Positions 1 to 9,796 of a stretch of DNA of 64,000 nt are shown in pieces. Both the position numbers and the translations under genes were made by a program. Origin of the DNA: Deltaproteobacteria bacterium (lineage in GTDB: Bacteria; Myxococcota_A; UBA9042; PHBI01); assembly GCA_011526585.1 (NCBI GenBank), contig WYBB01000052.1, positions 1 through 64,000 on the forward strand. The letters run 5' to 3'. The notes beneath the pieces are model-generated. The model worked only from the letters and a program-made list of their open reading frames with translations. It searched no databases and was not told the origin of the DNA. How positions within the stretch are numbered: position 1 is the first letter of the stretch; every line of letters starts with the position of its first letter.

Positions 1-1
1 C

Positions 2-466
2 GCCATCCTCGATCTGCTCGGCCTCCTGGTCGACCTCGACGCCCCCCCGTTCCGCGCGCTCGCCGACGGCGTGGTCCGCCTCCTCGACGCCGACGGCCTC
101 GACCGCCTCCAGGGCCTCCTCCTCTGCATTCGCAGAGTCGATCCCGAGCTCGTCCTCGGCGGCTTCCTCTACGATCTGCTCACCGCCGATCTGCTCGGCG
201 GCTCCACCTTCGGCGCGACCCCCATCACGCTCTCCGAGCCGCTGCGCGTCATCGCCGAGAAGGCCCTCCTGGCGCTGGCGACCGATCCGATCATGCGCCG
301 CGGCTTTTCCCCCGCGCTCGTCGCGCTGCTCGCCGACGACGTCGCGCCGATCGTGCTCGTCGACCTCGCGACCCTCCTCGAAGCCGAGGCGCTCTCAGGC
401 GTCTTCGATCTCGTCGTCGACCTCGCCTCCGGCGCATGCCGCGCCGCTCCGAGCTCCCCTCCGTGA
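2..466 (+). CDS. C-terminal part of an unidentified protein (cut by window start)
   Basis: The frame is open from the first bases of the window to a TGA at 464-466, so the true start lies upstream. About 154 residues are visible. They are rich in Leu, Ala, Asp and Val, with alternating hydrophobic and acidic stretches that look helical, and have no Cys-rich or catalytic motif that I recognise. Its stop codon overlaps the GTG start of the FadL-like gene (GTGA, 463-466), so the two are probably translationally coupled. I do not recognise the family. An in-frame GTG at 71 could be taken for a start, but the frame continues upstream of it. Confidence 0.55.
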   Translation, partial: AILDLLGLLVDLDAPPFRALADGVVRLLDADGLDRLQGLLLCIRRVDPELVLGGFLYDLLTADLLGGSTFGATPITLSEPLRVIAEKALLALATDPIMRRGFSPALVALLADDVAPIVLVDLATLLEAEALSGVFDLVVDLASGACRAAPSSPP

Positions 467-1803
467 GCCGCACCCGCCTCGCCGCGACGTTGCTCTCCGT
501 GTGCGCGTTGGCGACGGCCGCGCCCGTGCGCGCCGGCTCCTACGACATCTTCGGCGTCACCGCGCGCGACATCGGCATGGGCGGCGCCATGACCGCCGCC
601 GCGCTCGGCTACTCTGCGCTCTTCTACAACCCGGCCGCGCTCACCCACGAGCGCCAGCACAGCCTCGGCCTCGGGCTGTCGCTCTCGGTCCCGCTGCTCG
701 AGATCGAGCGCGCCGCTCCCGGCGCCACGCCCGCCGCCGTGCACCCCGACACGCACCTCGGGCTGTCCTTCGGCTGGGTCAAACCCTTCGGCGGGATCTT
801 CGACAACCGCCTCGCGCTCGGCGTCGCCATATCCCTCCCGATCGAGCGCCTCCTGCGCGTGCAGGGCGTCGATCCCGCCGCCCCGCAGTTCTATCTCTAC
901 CAGAACCTCCAGGATAAGCTCCTCATCCACCTCGGCGTCGCCGGCGACCCGACCGAGTGGCTCTCCATCGGCGCCGGCCTGCAGATCCTCGCCGACCTCG
1001 ACGGCGGCGCCACCCTCGACCTCGACATCCTCGCCGGCACCTTCGATCGCCGCTCGGTCGGCGTCACCCTGCAGCCGACGCTCGCCCCCTTCGCCGGGAT
1101 CCACATCCGCCCGCCGCTCGGCGCCGGCGGCGGCCAGCTCAAGCTCGGCCTCGCCTACCGCGGCTCGAGCTCGCTCTCTTTCGATCTGCCCGTTCGCGTC
1201 GCCGAGGGCGAGGCGCTCTCGCTCGAGATCGACGTCGCGCAGACCGTGCTCTGGACCCCGCACACCCTCGCGCTCGGCCTCGCCTACACCCTGGATTCTC
1301 CCGCGCTCACCGTCGCTTTCGATCTCACCTGGGCCTTCTGGTCGGCCGCGCCCGACCCCTCGCCGCGCCTCGCCGTCGACCTCGGTGGTCGCCTCGTCAG
1401 CGCGCTCGGCCTCGACCAGGCCCTCGACCTCTCGGTCGGCGCGCCGCCGCTCGAGCTCGGCTTCGTCGACACCCTCACCGCGCGCGTCGGCGCCGAGTGG
1501 ACCCCGGTCGGCCTCTTCACCGTGCGCGCCGGCTACTTCTTCCGCCCGACCCCGGCGCCGCCCGCGACCGGCTCATCGGCCTACCTCGACAACGACGCGC
1601 ACGTCGTCTCGCTCGGCTTCGGCGTCGGCTTCGACGACCCCCTCCAGGATCGACGCGCCGTCGTCGAGCTCGACCTCGCCGTGCAGGCGACGATCCTGCC
1701 ACGCCGCACCGTCTACCGCGCCGCGCGCGACAACCCCGGCGGCGACCTGTCCCACGGCGGCGTCGTCCTGCACACCTCCGCCAACGTCACGCACCGCTTC
1801 TAA
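463..1803 (+). CDS. FadL/OmpP1-like outer-membrane beta-barrel protein
   Basis: About 446 residues with an N-terminal signal peptide ending near A-P-V-R-A-G, followed by the hallmark N-terminal stretch of the FadL/OmpP1/TodX family: G-M-G-G-A, then S-A-L-F-Y-N-P-A-A-L. The rest is alternating hydrophobic beta strands ending in an aromatic residue (H-R-F), the usual outer-membrane barrel C-terminus. Family members move hydrophobic compounds such as long-chain fatty acids across the outer membrane; the substrate here is not evident. I chose the GTG at 463 because it overlaps the upstream stop as GTGA; an in-frame ATG at 436 would lengthen the signal peptide by nine residues. It converges on the nucleoside operon, with only 16 bp between. 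Confidence 0.8.
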   Translation: MSRTRLAATLLSVCALATAAPVRAGSYDIFGVTARDIGMGGAMTAAALGYSALFYNPAALTHERQHSLGLGLSLSVPLLEIERAAPGATPAAVHPDTHLGLSFGWVKPFGGIFDNRLALGVAISLPIERLLRVQGVDPAAPQFYLYQNLQDKLLIHLGVAGDPTEWLSIGAGLQILADLDGGATLDLDILAGTFDRRSVGVTLQPTLAPFAGIHIRPPLGAGGGQLKLGLAYRGSSSLSFDLPVRVAEGEALSLEIDVAQTVLWTPHTLALGLAYTLDSPALTVAFDLTWAFWSAAPDPSPRLAVDLGGRLVSALGLDQALDLSVGAPPLELGFVDTLTARVGAEWTPVGLFTVRAGYFFRPTPAPPATGSSAYLDNDAHVVSLGFGVGFDDPLQDRRAVVELDLAVQATILPRRTVYRAARDNPGGDLSHGGVVLHTSANVTHRF

Positions 1804-1819
1804 CCAAGCGGCCCGCGCG

Positions 1820-3175
1820 CTACGAGATCCCGGCACGCGCCACACAGCCCGCGAGCTCGCGCCCGGCGCGCTCGGCGATCGCCGCCCGATCCCAGCGCAC
1901 GAGCCGCCCGTCTTCGACCAGCACCTCGCCATCGACCAGCACGTGCCGCACCGCGGCGCGCTCGGTTGCGTAGACCAGGCGCGAGGCCAGCGTCCCGCCC
2001 GGCCCGGCCAGCAGATCGTCGAGCGCGATCACCTGCAGGTCCGCGAGGAAGCCCGACCTGACCTGCCCGAGCTCGTGCCCGAGGCCGATCGCCTCGGCGC
2101 CGCCGCGCGTCGCCATCGCCAGCACCCGCTCGGCCGGCATCGCCGTCGGCCCGTGCCGCGGCTTGTGTAGCAGCGCCGCCGTGCGCATCTCGGTCCACAT
2201 GTCGAGGCGGTTGTTGCACGGCGCCCCGTCGGCGCCGATCGACACGTGCACGCCGTCGGCGAGCAGCGCCGGCACGTCGGCGATCCCGCTGCCGAGCTTG
2301 AGGTTCGAGCTCGGGCAATGCGACACCCGCGTGCCGGCCGCCGCGAGCTCTCTCCGCTCCGCCTCGTCGAGGTGCACACAATGCGCGAGCACCGTGCGCT
2401 CGCCGCGGATCCCCAGCGCCGCCAGCGCCAGCACGTTCCTCGCTCCCGCCCGCGCCGCGACGATCGCGATCTCGTCGACGTTCTCCGAGCTGTGCGTGTG
2501 CACGAAGTAGCCGTGCGCTTCGGCCAGCGCCGCCACCTCCCGCATGAGCTCATCGGTGCAGCTCAGGATGAAGCGCGGCGAAAAGCCATAGCGGATCCGC
2601 CCGCCGGCCGCCCCGTGCCAGCGCCTGGCCAGGGCCAGCGACGCCTCGATGCTCGCGCGCGTGTCCTCACGCAGGCCGTCGGGACAGCTCGCGTGGTCCA
2701 TCATGCACTTGCCGGCGACCGCGCGGATCCCGCCGGCCTCGATCGCCTCGAAGACCGCTTCGGTGTGGTGCACCGTGCCCATGTCGACGATCGCGGTCGT
2801 GCCGCCCAACAAGAGCTCCGCCACGCCGAGCTCGGCCGACGCCGAGAGGCTCTCGCGGCTGTGCGCGGCCTCGAGCGGCCAGACCCGCCGCCCGAGCCAG
2901 TCGAGCAGCGCCAGATCGTCGGCCAGGTTGCGAAAGAGCGTCTGGCACAGGTGGATGTGCGTCTGCACGAAGCCGGGCAACACCACCGCGCCACGCGCGT
3001 CGAGCACGCGCTCGCCGCCACGGGCTGCGAGCCCGCCGCCGACCTCGGCGATGCGCCCGCCGACGACGCGCACGTCACCCTCGACGACCGCGCCGTCATC
3101 GCCCATCGTCATCACCAGGCCGCCGCGGATCAGCACGTCCGCGCCGCCGCCGCCCGCCGCACCCGCCGCGCTCAC
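1820..3175 (-). CDS. Amidohydrolase, 5'-deoxyadenosine / S-adenosylhomocysteine deaminase-like
   Basis: About 451 residues of the COG0402 (SsnA/MtaD) metal-dependent deaminase family. Visible metal and substrate motifs are T-H-I-H-L after P-G-F-V-Q, F-V-H-T-H-S-S-E-N in the middle, L-A-H-C-V-H-L, and S-I-G-A-D-G-A-P-C-N-N with the late catalytic Asp. The GADGAPCNN form is typical of members annotated as 5'-deoxyadenosine, MTA or SAH deaminases; guanine deaminase or chlorohydrolase activity cannot be excluded. The GTG start at 3175 overlaps the cytidine deaminase stop as GTGA, making it the last gene of the operon. Its likely role is deaminating adenosine-type nucleosides before phosphorolysis by the neighbouring purine nucleoside phosphorylase. 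Confidence 0.85.
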   Translation of the reverse strand: MSAAGAAGGGGADVLIRGGLVMTMGDDGAVVEGDVRVVGGRIAEVGGGLAARGGERVLDARGAVVLPGFVQTHIHLCQTLFRNLADDLALLDWLGRRVWPLEAAHSRESLSASAELGVAELLLGGTTAIVDMGTVHHTEAVFEAIEAGGIRAVAGKCMMDHASCPDGLREDTRASIEASLALARRWHGAAGGRIRYGFSPRFILSCTDELMREVAALAEAHGYFVHTHSSENVDEIAIVAARAGARNVLALAALGIRGERTVLAHCVHLDEAERRELAAAGTRVSHCPSSNLKLGSGIADVPALLADGVHVSIGADGAPCNNRLDMWTEMRTAALLHKPRHGPTAMPAERVLAMATRGGAEAIGLGHELGQVRSGFLADLQVIALDDLLAGPGGTLASRLVYATERAAVRHVLVDGEVLVEDGRLVRWDRAAIAERAGRELAGCVARAGIS

Positions 3176-3621
3176 GCCGCGTCCCCCGCCTTGTCCGCGC
3201 CCGGCCCGGTGAGGAGCCCCTCGCCCTGGTAGGCGTAGGGCAACACCTCGCGCACGACCGCCTCGCGCCGCTGATCGCCCCGCGCCGACGCGATCACCAG
3301 GATCTCCGGCGAGAGCTCGTAGAGCGCCTGCGCGCACATGCCGCAGCACATCACCGGCGTCGGCGCGTCGGTGGCGATCGCCACCGCGATCGCGTCGCCG
3401 TCACCCGCCGCGTACACCGCGCCGATCGCCATGCGCTCGGCGCACGCGCCGACGGGATACGAGGCGTTCTCGACGTTGACGCCGAGGTGCACGCGCCCGC
3501 TGCGCGTCAGGATCGCCGCGCCGACGAGGAACTTCGAGTACGGGGCATACGCCCGCGCCTGCACTTCGCGCGCGGCGGCGACGAGCGCGTCTTTGCCGGC
3601 CTGGTCGAGGATCGTGCTCAT
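3172..3621 (-). CDS. cdd: Cytidine deaminase
   Basis: 149 residues, about the usual length of a homotetrameric Cdd. The active-site motifs are present: G-V-N-V-E-N-A-S-Y with C-A-E-R-M (zinc Cys and catalytic Glu), and V-M-C-C-G-M-C-A-Q for the other two zinc cysteines (the common form is P-C-G-x-C-R-Q, so C-x-x-C is kept while the Arg is Ala). The enzyme converts cytidine and deoxycytidine to uridine and deoxyuridine in the cytoplasm, feeding the pyrimidine phosphorylase two genes upstream. It lies 32 bp downstream of the purine nucleoside phosphorylase gene and overlaps the amidohydrolase by 4 bp. Confidence 0.95.
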   Translation of the reverse strand: MSTILDQAGKDALVAAAREVQARAYAPYSKFLVGAAILTRSGRVHLGVNVENASYPVGACAERMAIGAVYAAGDGDAIAVAIATDAPTPVMCCGMCAQALYELSPEILVIASARGDQRREAVVREVLPYAYQGEGLLTGPGADKAGDAA

Positions 3622-3653
3622 GGTGAAGACCCCTGTCCGAGATCAACCTTCGT

Positions 3654-4502
3654 TCAGTTCGACTTTTCCGCGAGTAGCCCCGCGAACGCGCGCACCAGCG
3701 CGAGCAGCTTCGGCCCGGCCTCGTCGGCGATCTGCGCCACCTCGGCGTGGTCGAGCGGCGCGCTCGAGACCCCGGCCGCGTGGTTGGTCACGCACGACAG
3801 CCCCGTCACCTCGACGCCCATGTGGTTGAGCGCGATCACCTCGTGCACGGTCGACATGCCGACGAGGTTCGCCCCGAGCACACGCAGCATGCGGATCTCC
3901 GCCGGCGTCTCGTAGCTCGGCCCGGTGAGCCCCGCGTAGACCCCGGCATGCAGGGTCACGCCGGCCCTCTCGGCGGCGCGCTCGAGCACCGCGCCGAGCG
4001 CCGGAGCATACGGCTTGGACATGTCGGGGAAGCGCGGCCCCAGCGCCGCCACGTTCGGCCCCGTCAGCGGGTTCTTGCCGGTGAGGTTCAGGTGGTCGAC
4101 GATGCGGCAGAGCATGCCCGGCATGAGCCACGGATCGACGCCGCCCGCCGCGTTGGTCACGAGGAAGCGCTTCGCCCCGAGCCGCGCCACCAGGCGCACG
4201 TTGAAGACGACGTCCTCGGTCGGGTGGCCTTCGTAGCCGTGCACACGGCCCGACAGGACCGCGACATCGAGACCCGAGAGCTTGCCGAGCACCAGCTCGC
4301 CGGCGTGCCCGATCACCGTCGGGCTGAGCGCGTGAGGGATCTGCGCATAGGGGATCCGCGTCGCCTCCTCGACCAGGCCGGCCAATGCACCCAGACCGCT
4401 GCCGGCGACGATCCCCAACACCGGCACGCGCCCGGAGCGCTGTCTCACCCAGTCCGCCGCGGCGTCGAGCTTCGCGAGCGTGTCATTCGCTTCCGTCATC
4501 AC
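3654..4502 (-). CDS. punA: Purine nucleoside phosphorylase (trimeric, PNP class I/II type)
   Basis: 282 residues, the size of trimeric PNP. Visible family motifs are the phosphate loop G-I-V-A-G-S-G-L-G near residue 31, L-S-G-R-V-H-x-Y-E-G, V-T-N-A-A-G-G, G-V-Y-A-G-L-T-G-P-S-Y-E-T-P, the M-S-T-V-H-E segment and S-C-V-T-N-H-A-A-G. It cleaves (deoxy)inosine and guanosine with phosphate to a base and (deoxy)ribose-1-phosphate. The gene starts ATG-ATG at 4502/4499 and follows the pyrimidine phosphorylase by 48 bp on the same strand. It shares its pentose-phosphate product with that enzyme, so a phosphopentomutase would be expected nearby; only a degenerate one is present. Confidence 0.93.
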   Translation of the reverse strand: MMTEANDTLAKLDAAADWVRQRSGRVPVLGIVAGSGLGALAGLVEEATRIPYAQIPHALSPTVIGHAGELVLGKLSGLDVAVLSGRVHGYEGHPTEDVVFNVRLVARLGAKRFLVTNAAGGVDPWLMPGMLCRIVDHLNLTGKNPLTGPNVAALGPRFPDMSKPYAPALGAVLERAAERAGVTLHAGVYAGLTGPSYETPAEIRMLRVLGANLVGMSTVHEVIALNHMGVEVTGLSCVTNHAAGVSSAPLDHAEVAQIADEAGPKLLALVRAFAGLLAEKSN

Positions 4503-4550
4503 ATCCCTTCTTCATGTGCGCGCCCCGGCCATCGCTGGGACGTACCTCGC

Positions 4551-5840
<1,290 letters not shown>

Positions 5841-5883
5841 ACCAACTCCATTCGTCTCGAGGTCTCGGGGGCGCTCGCCCCGG

Positions 5884-6663
5884 TCACGCGAGCAGCTCGG
5901 GCAGGAAGCTCCGCCCACCGTGCACGGTCGCGCCCAGCGCCTCGGCCACGGTCGCGCCGAGATCGCCGGGCGCCCTGTCCCCGAGCGCGACGCCCGAAGG
6001 CAGCGCGCCGAGGTGAACCAGGACCGGCGCCCAGCGCGAGCGCTTGGCGGGTCCGGGGTCGGCGACCCTAGCGTGTCCCTCCGCGGACGTCGACCGCGAA
6101 AGCTCGTCAGCGGTCGTCAGCACGACCATCACGTCCTCGCGCCCCGCGAGCCGGTCGAGGAGCCGCGCGAGCGCGGTGTCCAGGCGCTGCACCGCGCGCG
6201 CCGCCGTCACCGGGCTCGCGCTCGCCGGGCACTCCTCGCTCCCGGGCGACGCGACGATCAGCCCGGGCGCCGAGCCCTGCGCCAGATCGGCGGCCCGCTC
6301 GAGCACGCTCTGGCCGTGACGCGCCGCATGCACCGCGGCGCCCTCGACCGCCAGCGCCTCGCCGGCGTCCCCGACGAGCTGCACCGCGCGCCCCAACGCC
6401 ACCAGCGCCCGCGCCGCCTCACCGAGCAGCGCGTCGAGCCCGATCGGCGGCTGCAGGCGCCCGTGGCTCGCCGCCGGAGGTGACGCCGGCCCGAGCCCGC
6501 GGATCGGCGCCACGTTCCCGAGCCCGAGCCACGCCAGAGTCGGCGCCTCGAGACCGCCGACGTACGCCGCCACGCGCTGCAGCGGCGCCCCCGACTCGCC
6601 CTGGGGCCCGACGCCGAGCCCGGGCCAGACGATGACGATCACCTGTCGCAGGAGCTCGCTCAT
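5884..6663 (-). CDS. Degenerate phosphopentomutase (DeoB)-like protein, probable pseudoenzyme
   Basis: 259 residues. Segments line up with phosphopentomutase: the first strand and loop (V-I-V-I-V-W-P-G-L-G-V-G), P-T-L-A-W-L-G-L-G-N, A-S-H-G-R-L, R-E-D-V-M-V-V-L-T-T-A-D, P-V-L-V, and the C-terminal G-D-L-G-A-T-V-A-E-A-L-G with S-F-L-P-E-L-L. The catalytic set is gone: the first metal Asp is Pro14, the phospho-Thr of GKDT is Ala78 (G-L-D-A), GHWE is G-E-A-A, the ADHG His is Glu187, and the DHTRE His is Lys207. The ~100-residue cap domain is also missing (DeoB is usually about 390 residues). It is collinear with deoA, the PNP gene and cdd, exactly where deoB would sit. A regulatory or scaffold role is inference. 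There is no frameshift or internal stop, so it looks maintained. Confidence 0.7.
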   Translation of the reverse strand: MSELLRQVIVIVWPGLGVGPQGESGAPLQRVAAYVGGLEAPTLAWLGLGNVAPIRGLGPASPPAASHGRLQPPIGLDALLGEAARALVALGRAVQLVGDAGEALAVEGAAVHAARHGQSVLERAADLAQGSAPGLIVASPGSEECPASASPVTAARAVQRLDTALARLLDRLAGREDVMVVLTTADELSRSTSAEGHARVADPGPAKRSRWAPVLVHLGALPSGVALGDRAPGDLGATVAEALGATVHGGRSFLPELLA

Positions 6664-6771
6664 CCTTCCCTCGCGCCGTGTGGTTCGTTCCTCGGCACGC
6701 GATCCGAACGCGGCGCGTGCCCGCCCCGTTTGCGGCGCGCGAGGCAGATCGTCAAGAAAATGGCCCGCCGG

Positions 6772-7008
6772 TCAGCGCACGCGGAAGGGCCCTGGGGCTC
6801 GCATCCTCGGCGGCGGCGCCGCCACGCCCTCCCCTCCTCGGCCGGCCTCGGGCCGCGCCGCGACCCAGCGCTCGGGCTCGCGCTTGAACGCGACGCGACA
6901 CGGCCCGCCGCACACGAACCAGCGCTTGCCGACGAAGCGGATCGGCAGCGCGCGCCCCGCCTCCACCTCGGCCCCGCACACCGCGCACTCGGCGACCTCC
7001 CTGTCCAT
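6772..7008 (-). CDS. Small YHS/TRASH-like zinc-finger protein
   Basis: 78 residues. The N-terminal 45 residues read A-E-C-A-V-C-G, then I-R-F-V-G-K-R-W-F-V-C-G-G-P-C-R-V-A-F, then a P-E-R-W. This is the spacing of YHS/TRASH treble-clef domains, which bind a metal through Cys and often sense or carry metals. The C-terminal third is Pro/Arg/Gly-rich and probably disordered. It lies 108 bp upstream of the DeoB-like gene on the same strand and may begin that transcript, but the gap also leaves room for a separate promoter. I chose ATG 7008 because it directly precedes the domain; the frame stays open further upstream, but only as antisense of the permease gene. The exact function is unknown. Confidence 0.55.
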   Translation of the reverse strand: MDREVAECAVCGAEVEAGRALPIRFVGKRWFVCGGPCRVAFKREPERWVAARPEAGRGGEGVAAPPPRMRAPGPFRVR

Positions 7009-7140
7009 CGCACGAGGGTGGCGCACCTCGGCCCTGGCGACAATCCTCGATCTCCTCCGGCTCCACCGTGCGGGCAAATCTGGTTGGAACAAGCGACCCT
7101 TGCTACATGGTTGTCGACGTCTGCCCGTTCGGAGCCGCTC

Positions 7141-8529
7141 TTGCCCCGCCCGACCACGAACCCGACCCGGACCTTCACGACCCGCAGGCTCCTCGCCTTT
7201 CGCTGGCGCTCGCTCTCCCGTCGCCTGCGCGGTGCCTCGCTCCTCCTCGCCGCGCTGGTCACGCTCGCCGCGCTCGCCGCCCTCGGCTTGCTCGGCCACA
7301 CCCTCGCCGCCGCCGGCGTCGACGAGGTCACGGTGCGCGATCAGGTCTTCTGGCTCGGGGTCGTCGCCGCGCTCGTCTACAGCTACACCACCTTCGAGGT
7401 CTTCTTCCGCGCCAAGGACTCCCGCTTCCTCGCGACGCTGCCGCTGTCGGGTGCGCAGCGCTTCGACGATCTCTTCGTGCGCGCCGCGCTCCTGCACCTG
7501 CCGCTCGCCATGCCGATCGTCGCCTACGCCATCGCGCTGACCCTCGGCCCCAGCGCCCAGCACCACATCGCCGCGAGCTACGTGCTCGTCGTCGGCCTCA
7601 CCCAGTTCGTCGTCGGCCTCGCCCTCGCCATCGCGCTCCACCTCTGGGCCGGCCGCTCCCTCCTCACGCCCGGCTCGGAGCTGCGCCGCCTGCTCGCCGG
7701 CGCCAGCGTGCCCGACGACGCCGCGCTCCTCGTCTACGCCCCGGCCGTCGCCCTCCTCGGCACGCTCGTGCTCGGGATCTTCATCGATCTCGCCTTCCGC
7801 GACGCCCTCTTCCGCGGCAAGCCCGGCCTCCTCGCGCCGGTCCTCGGCGTCGCCCTCGCGGTCGTGCTCGTCTCCTTCTTCAAGGCCCGCGCGCTCGCCC
7901 GCCTGCACCTCCACCTCATCCTGCCGCGCTTCTCCGAGGTCGACGTGCCGCCCCCCTACCGCGAGGACGGGGTCGCCCGCCGCGTGCCCGGCGAGCGCCT
8001 CGCGCGCCTGCTGCCCGCCGCCGCGCGCCCCTATTTCCTGCGCGATCTCCGCCAGCTCCGGCGCCGCCACCGCCTCGACCGCGTGCTGCTCTGGGTCTTC
8101 GCCGCCGCGCTCCTCAAGCTCGCGCACGACGTGCCCGCCACGCGCTCACCCGCCGTCCCGGTGCTCGCCGCGCTCGCGCTGATGAGCGGCGTCTTCATCG
8201 TCGCCGCCTTCCGCCTGCGCGGTGAGCTCGCCGCGCGCGCCCTCGACCTGACCCTGCCCCGCGCACCTGCCGCCGAGCGCGCGGGGCGCCTCCTCGCCAC
8301 GGCCCACCACCCGCTGGTCGCGCTCGTCGTCGCCACCGCGGTCACGCTCACGACCGGCGATCTCACCGCCGCCGCGATCGTCTTCGGCCTCGGCCTGCCG
8401 CTGACCGCGCTCCTCGTCGTGCTCTCGCACCTCGCTGCCACCCTCGGCGCCGAGCGCCCAGGCGTCGCCGCCACGCTCTGGCGCGTCGCGCTCGCCTCGG
8501 CGATCACCCTGACCGGAGGCCTCGCATGA
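7141..8529 (+). CDS. ABC-2-type transporter permease
   Basis: About 462 residues with many hydrophobic segments: a first membrane span after the basic N-terminus, pairs in the middle, and a C-terminal group separated by basic loops. No single-family motif is clear, but the reading frame ends in an ATGA overlap with an ABC ATPase gene, so it is almost certainly the membrane partner. I picked the TTG at 7141 as start because a GGAG lies about 7 bases upstream and the basic leader begins there; the frame upstream is antisense to the YHS gene and is Arg-rich nonsense. Direction and substrate are unknown; the cassette's transglycosylase suggests an envelope role, but that is inference. Confidence 0.75.
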   Translation: MPRPTTNPTRTFTTRRLLAFRWRSLSRRLRGASLLLAALVTLAALAALGLLGHTLAAAGVDEVTVRDQVFWLGVVAALVYSYTTFEVFFRAKDSRFLATLPLSGAQRFDDLFVRAALLHLPLAMPIVAYAIALTLGPSAQHHIAASYVLVVGLTQFVVGLALAIALHLWAGRSLLTPGSELRRLLAGASVPDDAALLVYAPAVALLGTLVLGIFIDLAFRDALFRGKPGLLAPVLGVALAVVLVSFFKARALARLHLHLILPRFSEVDVPPPYREDGVARRVPGERLARLLPAAARPYFLRDLRQLRRRHRLDRVLLWVFAAALLKLAHDVPATRSPAVPVLAALALMSGVFIVAAFRLRGELAARALDLTLPRAPAAERAGRLLATAHHPLVALVVATAVTLTTGDLTAAAIVFGLGLPLTALLVVLSHLAATLGAERPGVAATLWRVALASAITLTGGLA

Positions 8530-9269
8530 GCGCCGCGCCCGTGCTCTCGATCCGCGGCCTGCGCAAGCGCTTCCGCACCACCGTCGCCGTCGACGGCGTC
8601 GACCTCGACGTCCGCCCCGGCGAGCTCTGCGGCCTCATCGGCCCCAACGGCGCCGGCAAGTCGACCACGGTCAAGCTGCTCACCGGCCAGCTCCTCGCCG
8701 ACGAGGGCACGATCCACATCGGCGACAAGGACATCCTCGAGGACCCGCTCGCCGCGCGCCGCCTCACCGGCTACGTGCCCCAGGACATCGAGCTCTACCC
8801 CTTCCTCACGGGCCGCGAGCTGCTCGAGCTCGTCGCCGCCGTGCGCGAGATCCCCGACGCCGCCGCGCGCCCCCTCGTCGACTCGCTGCTCGCGCGCTTC
8901 TCGCTCAGCTCGGCCCAGCACCGCATGACGCGCGAGTACAGCGAAGGCATGGCGCGCAAGCTCTCGATCTGCGCCGCGCTCATCGGCAACCCGCCGCTCA
9001 TCGTGCTCGACGAGTCGCTCAACGGCCTCGACCCGCGTGCCTCGGCCGAGGTCAAGGCGGTCATCCGCGAAGAGCTCGCGCGCGGCACCGCCATCGTGCT
9101 CGTCTCGCACATCCTCGACGTGCTCGAGCGCCTCTGCACGACGGTCGTGCTCATCGATCGCGGCCGCGTCGTGAGCCGCCTCGACCGCCCCGCGCTCGAC
9201 GATCTCGCCGCCCGCGGCACCTCGCTCGAGACCTACTTCATCGACAACACCCAGGGGGAACCGGCGTGA
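8526..9269 (+). CDS. ABC transporter ATP-binding protein
   Basis: 247 residues. Walker A is G-P-N-G-A-G-K-S-T-T, the Q-loop lies in V-P-Q-D-I-E, the signature is the non-canonical Y-S-E-G-M (seen in NatA/CcmA-type exporters instead of LSGGQ), Walker B is L-I-V-L-D-E-S (Ser after the catalytic Glu rather than the common Pro), and the switch His is in V-S-H-I-L-D. This is the ABC-2 exporter ATPase class. It hydrolyses ATP on the cytoplasmic face to drive the permease encoded immediately upstream (ATGA overlap). The downstream transglycosylase gene begins with a GTGA overlap of its stop. Confidence 0.93.
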   Translation: MSAAPVLSIRGLRKRFRTTVAVDGVDLDVRPGELCGLIGPNGAGKSTTVKLLTGQLLADEGTIHIGDKDILEDPLAARRLTGYVPQDIELYPFLTGRELLELVAAVREIPDAAARPLVDSLLARFSLSSAQHRMTREYSEGMARKLSICAALIGNPPLIVLDESLNGLDPRASAEVKAVIREELARGTAIVLVSHILDVLERLCTTVVLIDRGRVVSRLDRPALDDLAARGTSLETYFIDNTQGEPA

Positions 9270-9796
9270 CGCATCGATCGCGCCCCCGCGCCTTCGCCCT
9301 GGCCCTCGCGCTCGCCCTCACGAGCGCGGCCTGCGCCTCGTCCGCGCCGCCCCCTCGGCGCGTCACCGCCTCCGAGCGTGGCCCCATCCCCGGCTGCGCG
9401 CGCTTCGACGACCCGCTGCGCGCCGCCGCCCGCGCCCACGCCCTCGACCCCGGGCTCATCGCCGGGATCGTCACCGTCGAGTCGCGCTGGCACGCCCGCG
9501 CCCGCAGCTCCGCCGGCGCACGCGGGCTCATGCAGATCATGCCCTCGACCGGGCGGCGCCTCGGCTGTGGCGACCTCTACGCGCCGCGCGAGAACCTGCG
9601 CTGCGGCGCGCGCCTCCTCCAGCGCCTGCTCGACCGCTACGACGGCCACATCGACTATGCCCTGGCCGCCTACGCGCTCGGCCCGAAGAAGCCCGACGCC
9701 GCCTACGCCGACGGTGACGCGGCGCCGCGCCAGCGCTTCATCCGCAAGGTGATGGCCGCGCGCCAGCGCTGGCTCGAGCACGGGTGCGGCTCGTGA
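9266..9796 (+). CDS. SLT-type lytic transglycosylase, putative lipoprotein
   Basis: 176 residues. The N-terminus is a lipoprotein signal with lipobox S-A-A-C near residue 23. The mature part is a small SLT (Slt70/MltC-like) domain: V-E-S-R-W with the catalytic Glu, [15 protein letters not shown], then N-L-R-C-G-A-R-L-L and a Y-A-L-A-A-Y-A-L-G segment, where the usual Y-N-A-G is altered to Y-A-L-G. Such enzymes cut peptidoglycan to 1,6-anhydromuropeptides at the cell envelope. Two extra Cys residues flank the substrate groove region. It starts with GTG overlapping the ABC ATPase stop (GTGA) and has a purine-rich GGGGGAA upstream. Confidence 0.88.
   Translation: MTHRSRPRAFALALALALTSAACASSAPPPRRVTASERGPIPGCARFDDPLRAAARAHALDPGLIAGIVTVESRWHARARSSAGARGLMQIMPSTGRRLGCGDLYAPRENLRCGARLLQRLLDRYDGHIDYALAAYALGPKKPDAAYADGDAAPRQRFIRKVMAARQRWLEHGCGS

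Noticed and set aside
169..1263. Long open frame on the minus strand opposite the FadL-like gene
   Set aside because: Arg/Gly/Glu/Ala-rich antisense shadow, typical of high-GC DNA; no family motif, while the plus strand has a clear barrel protein.
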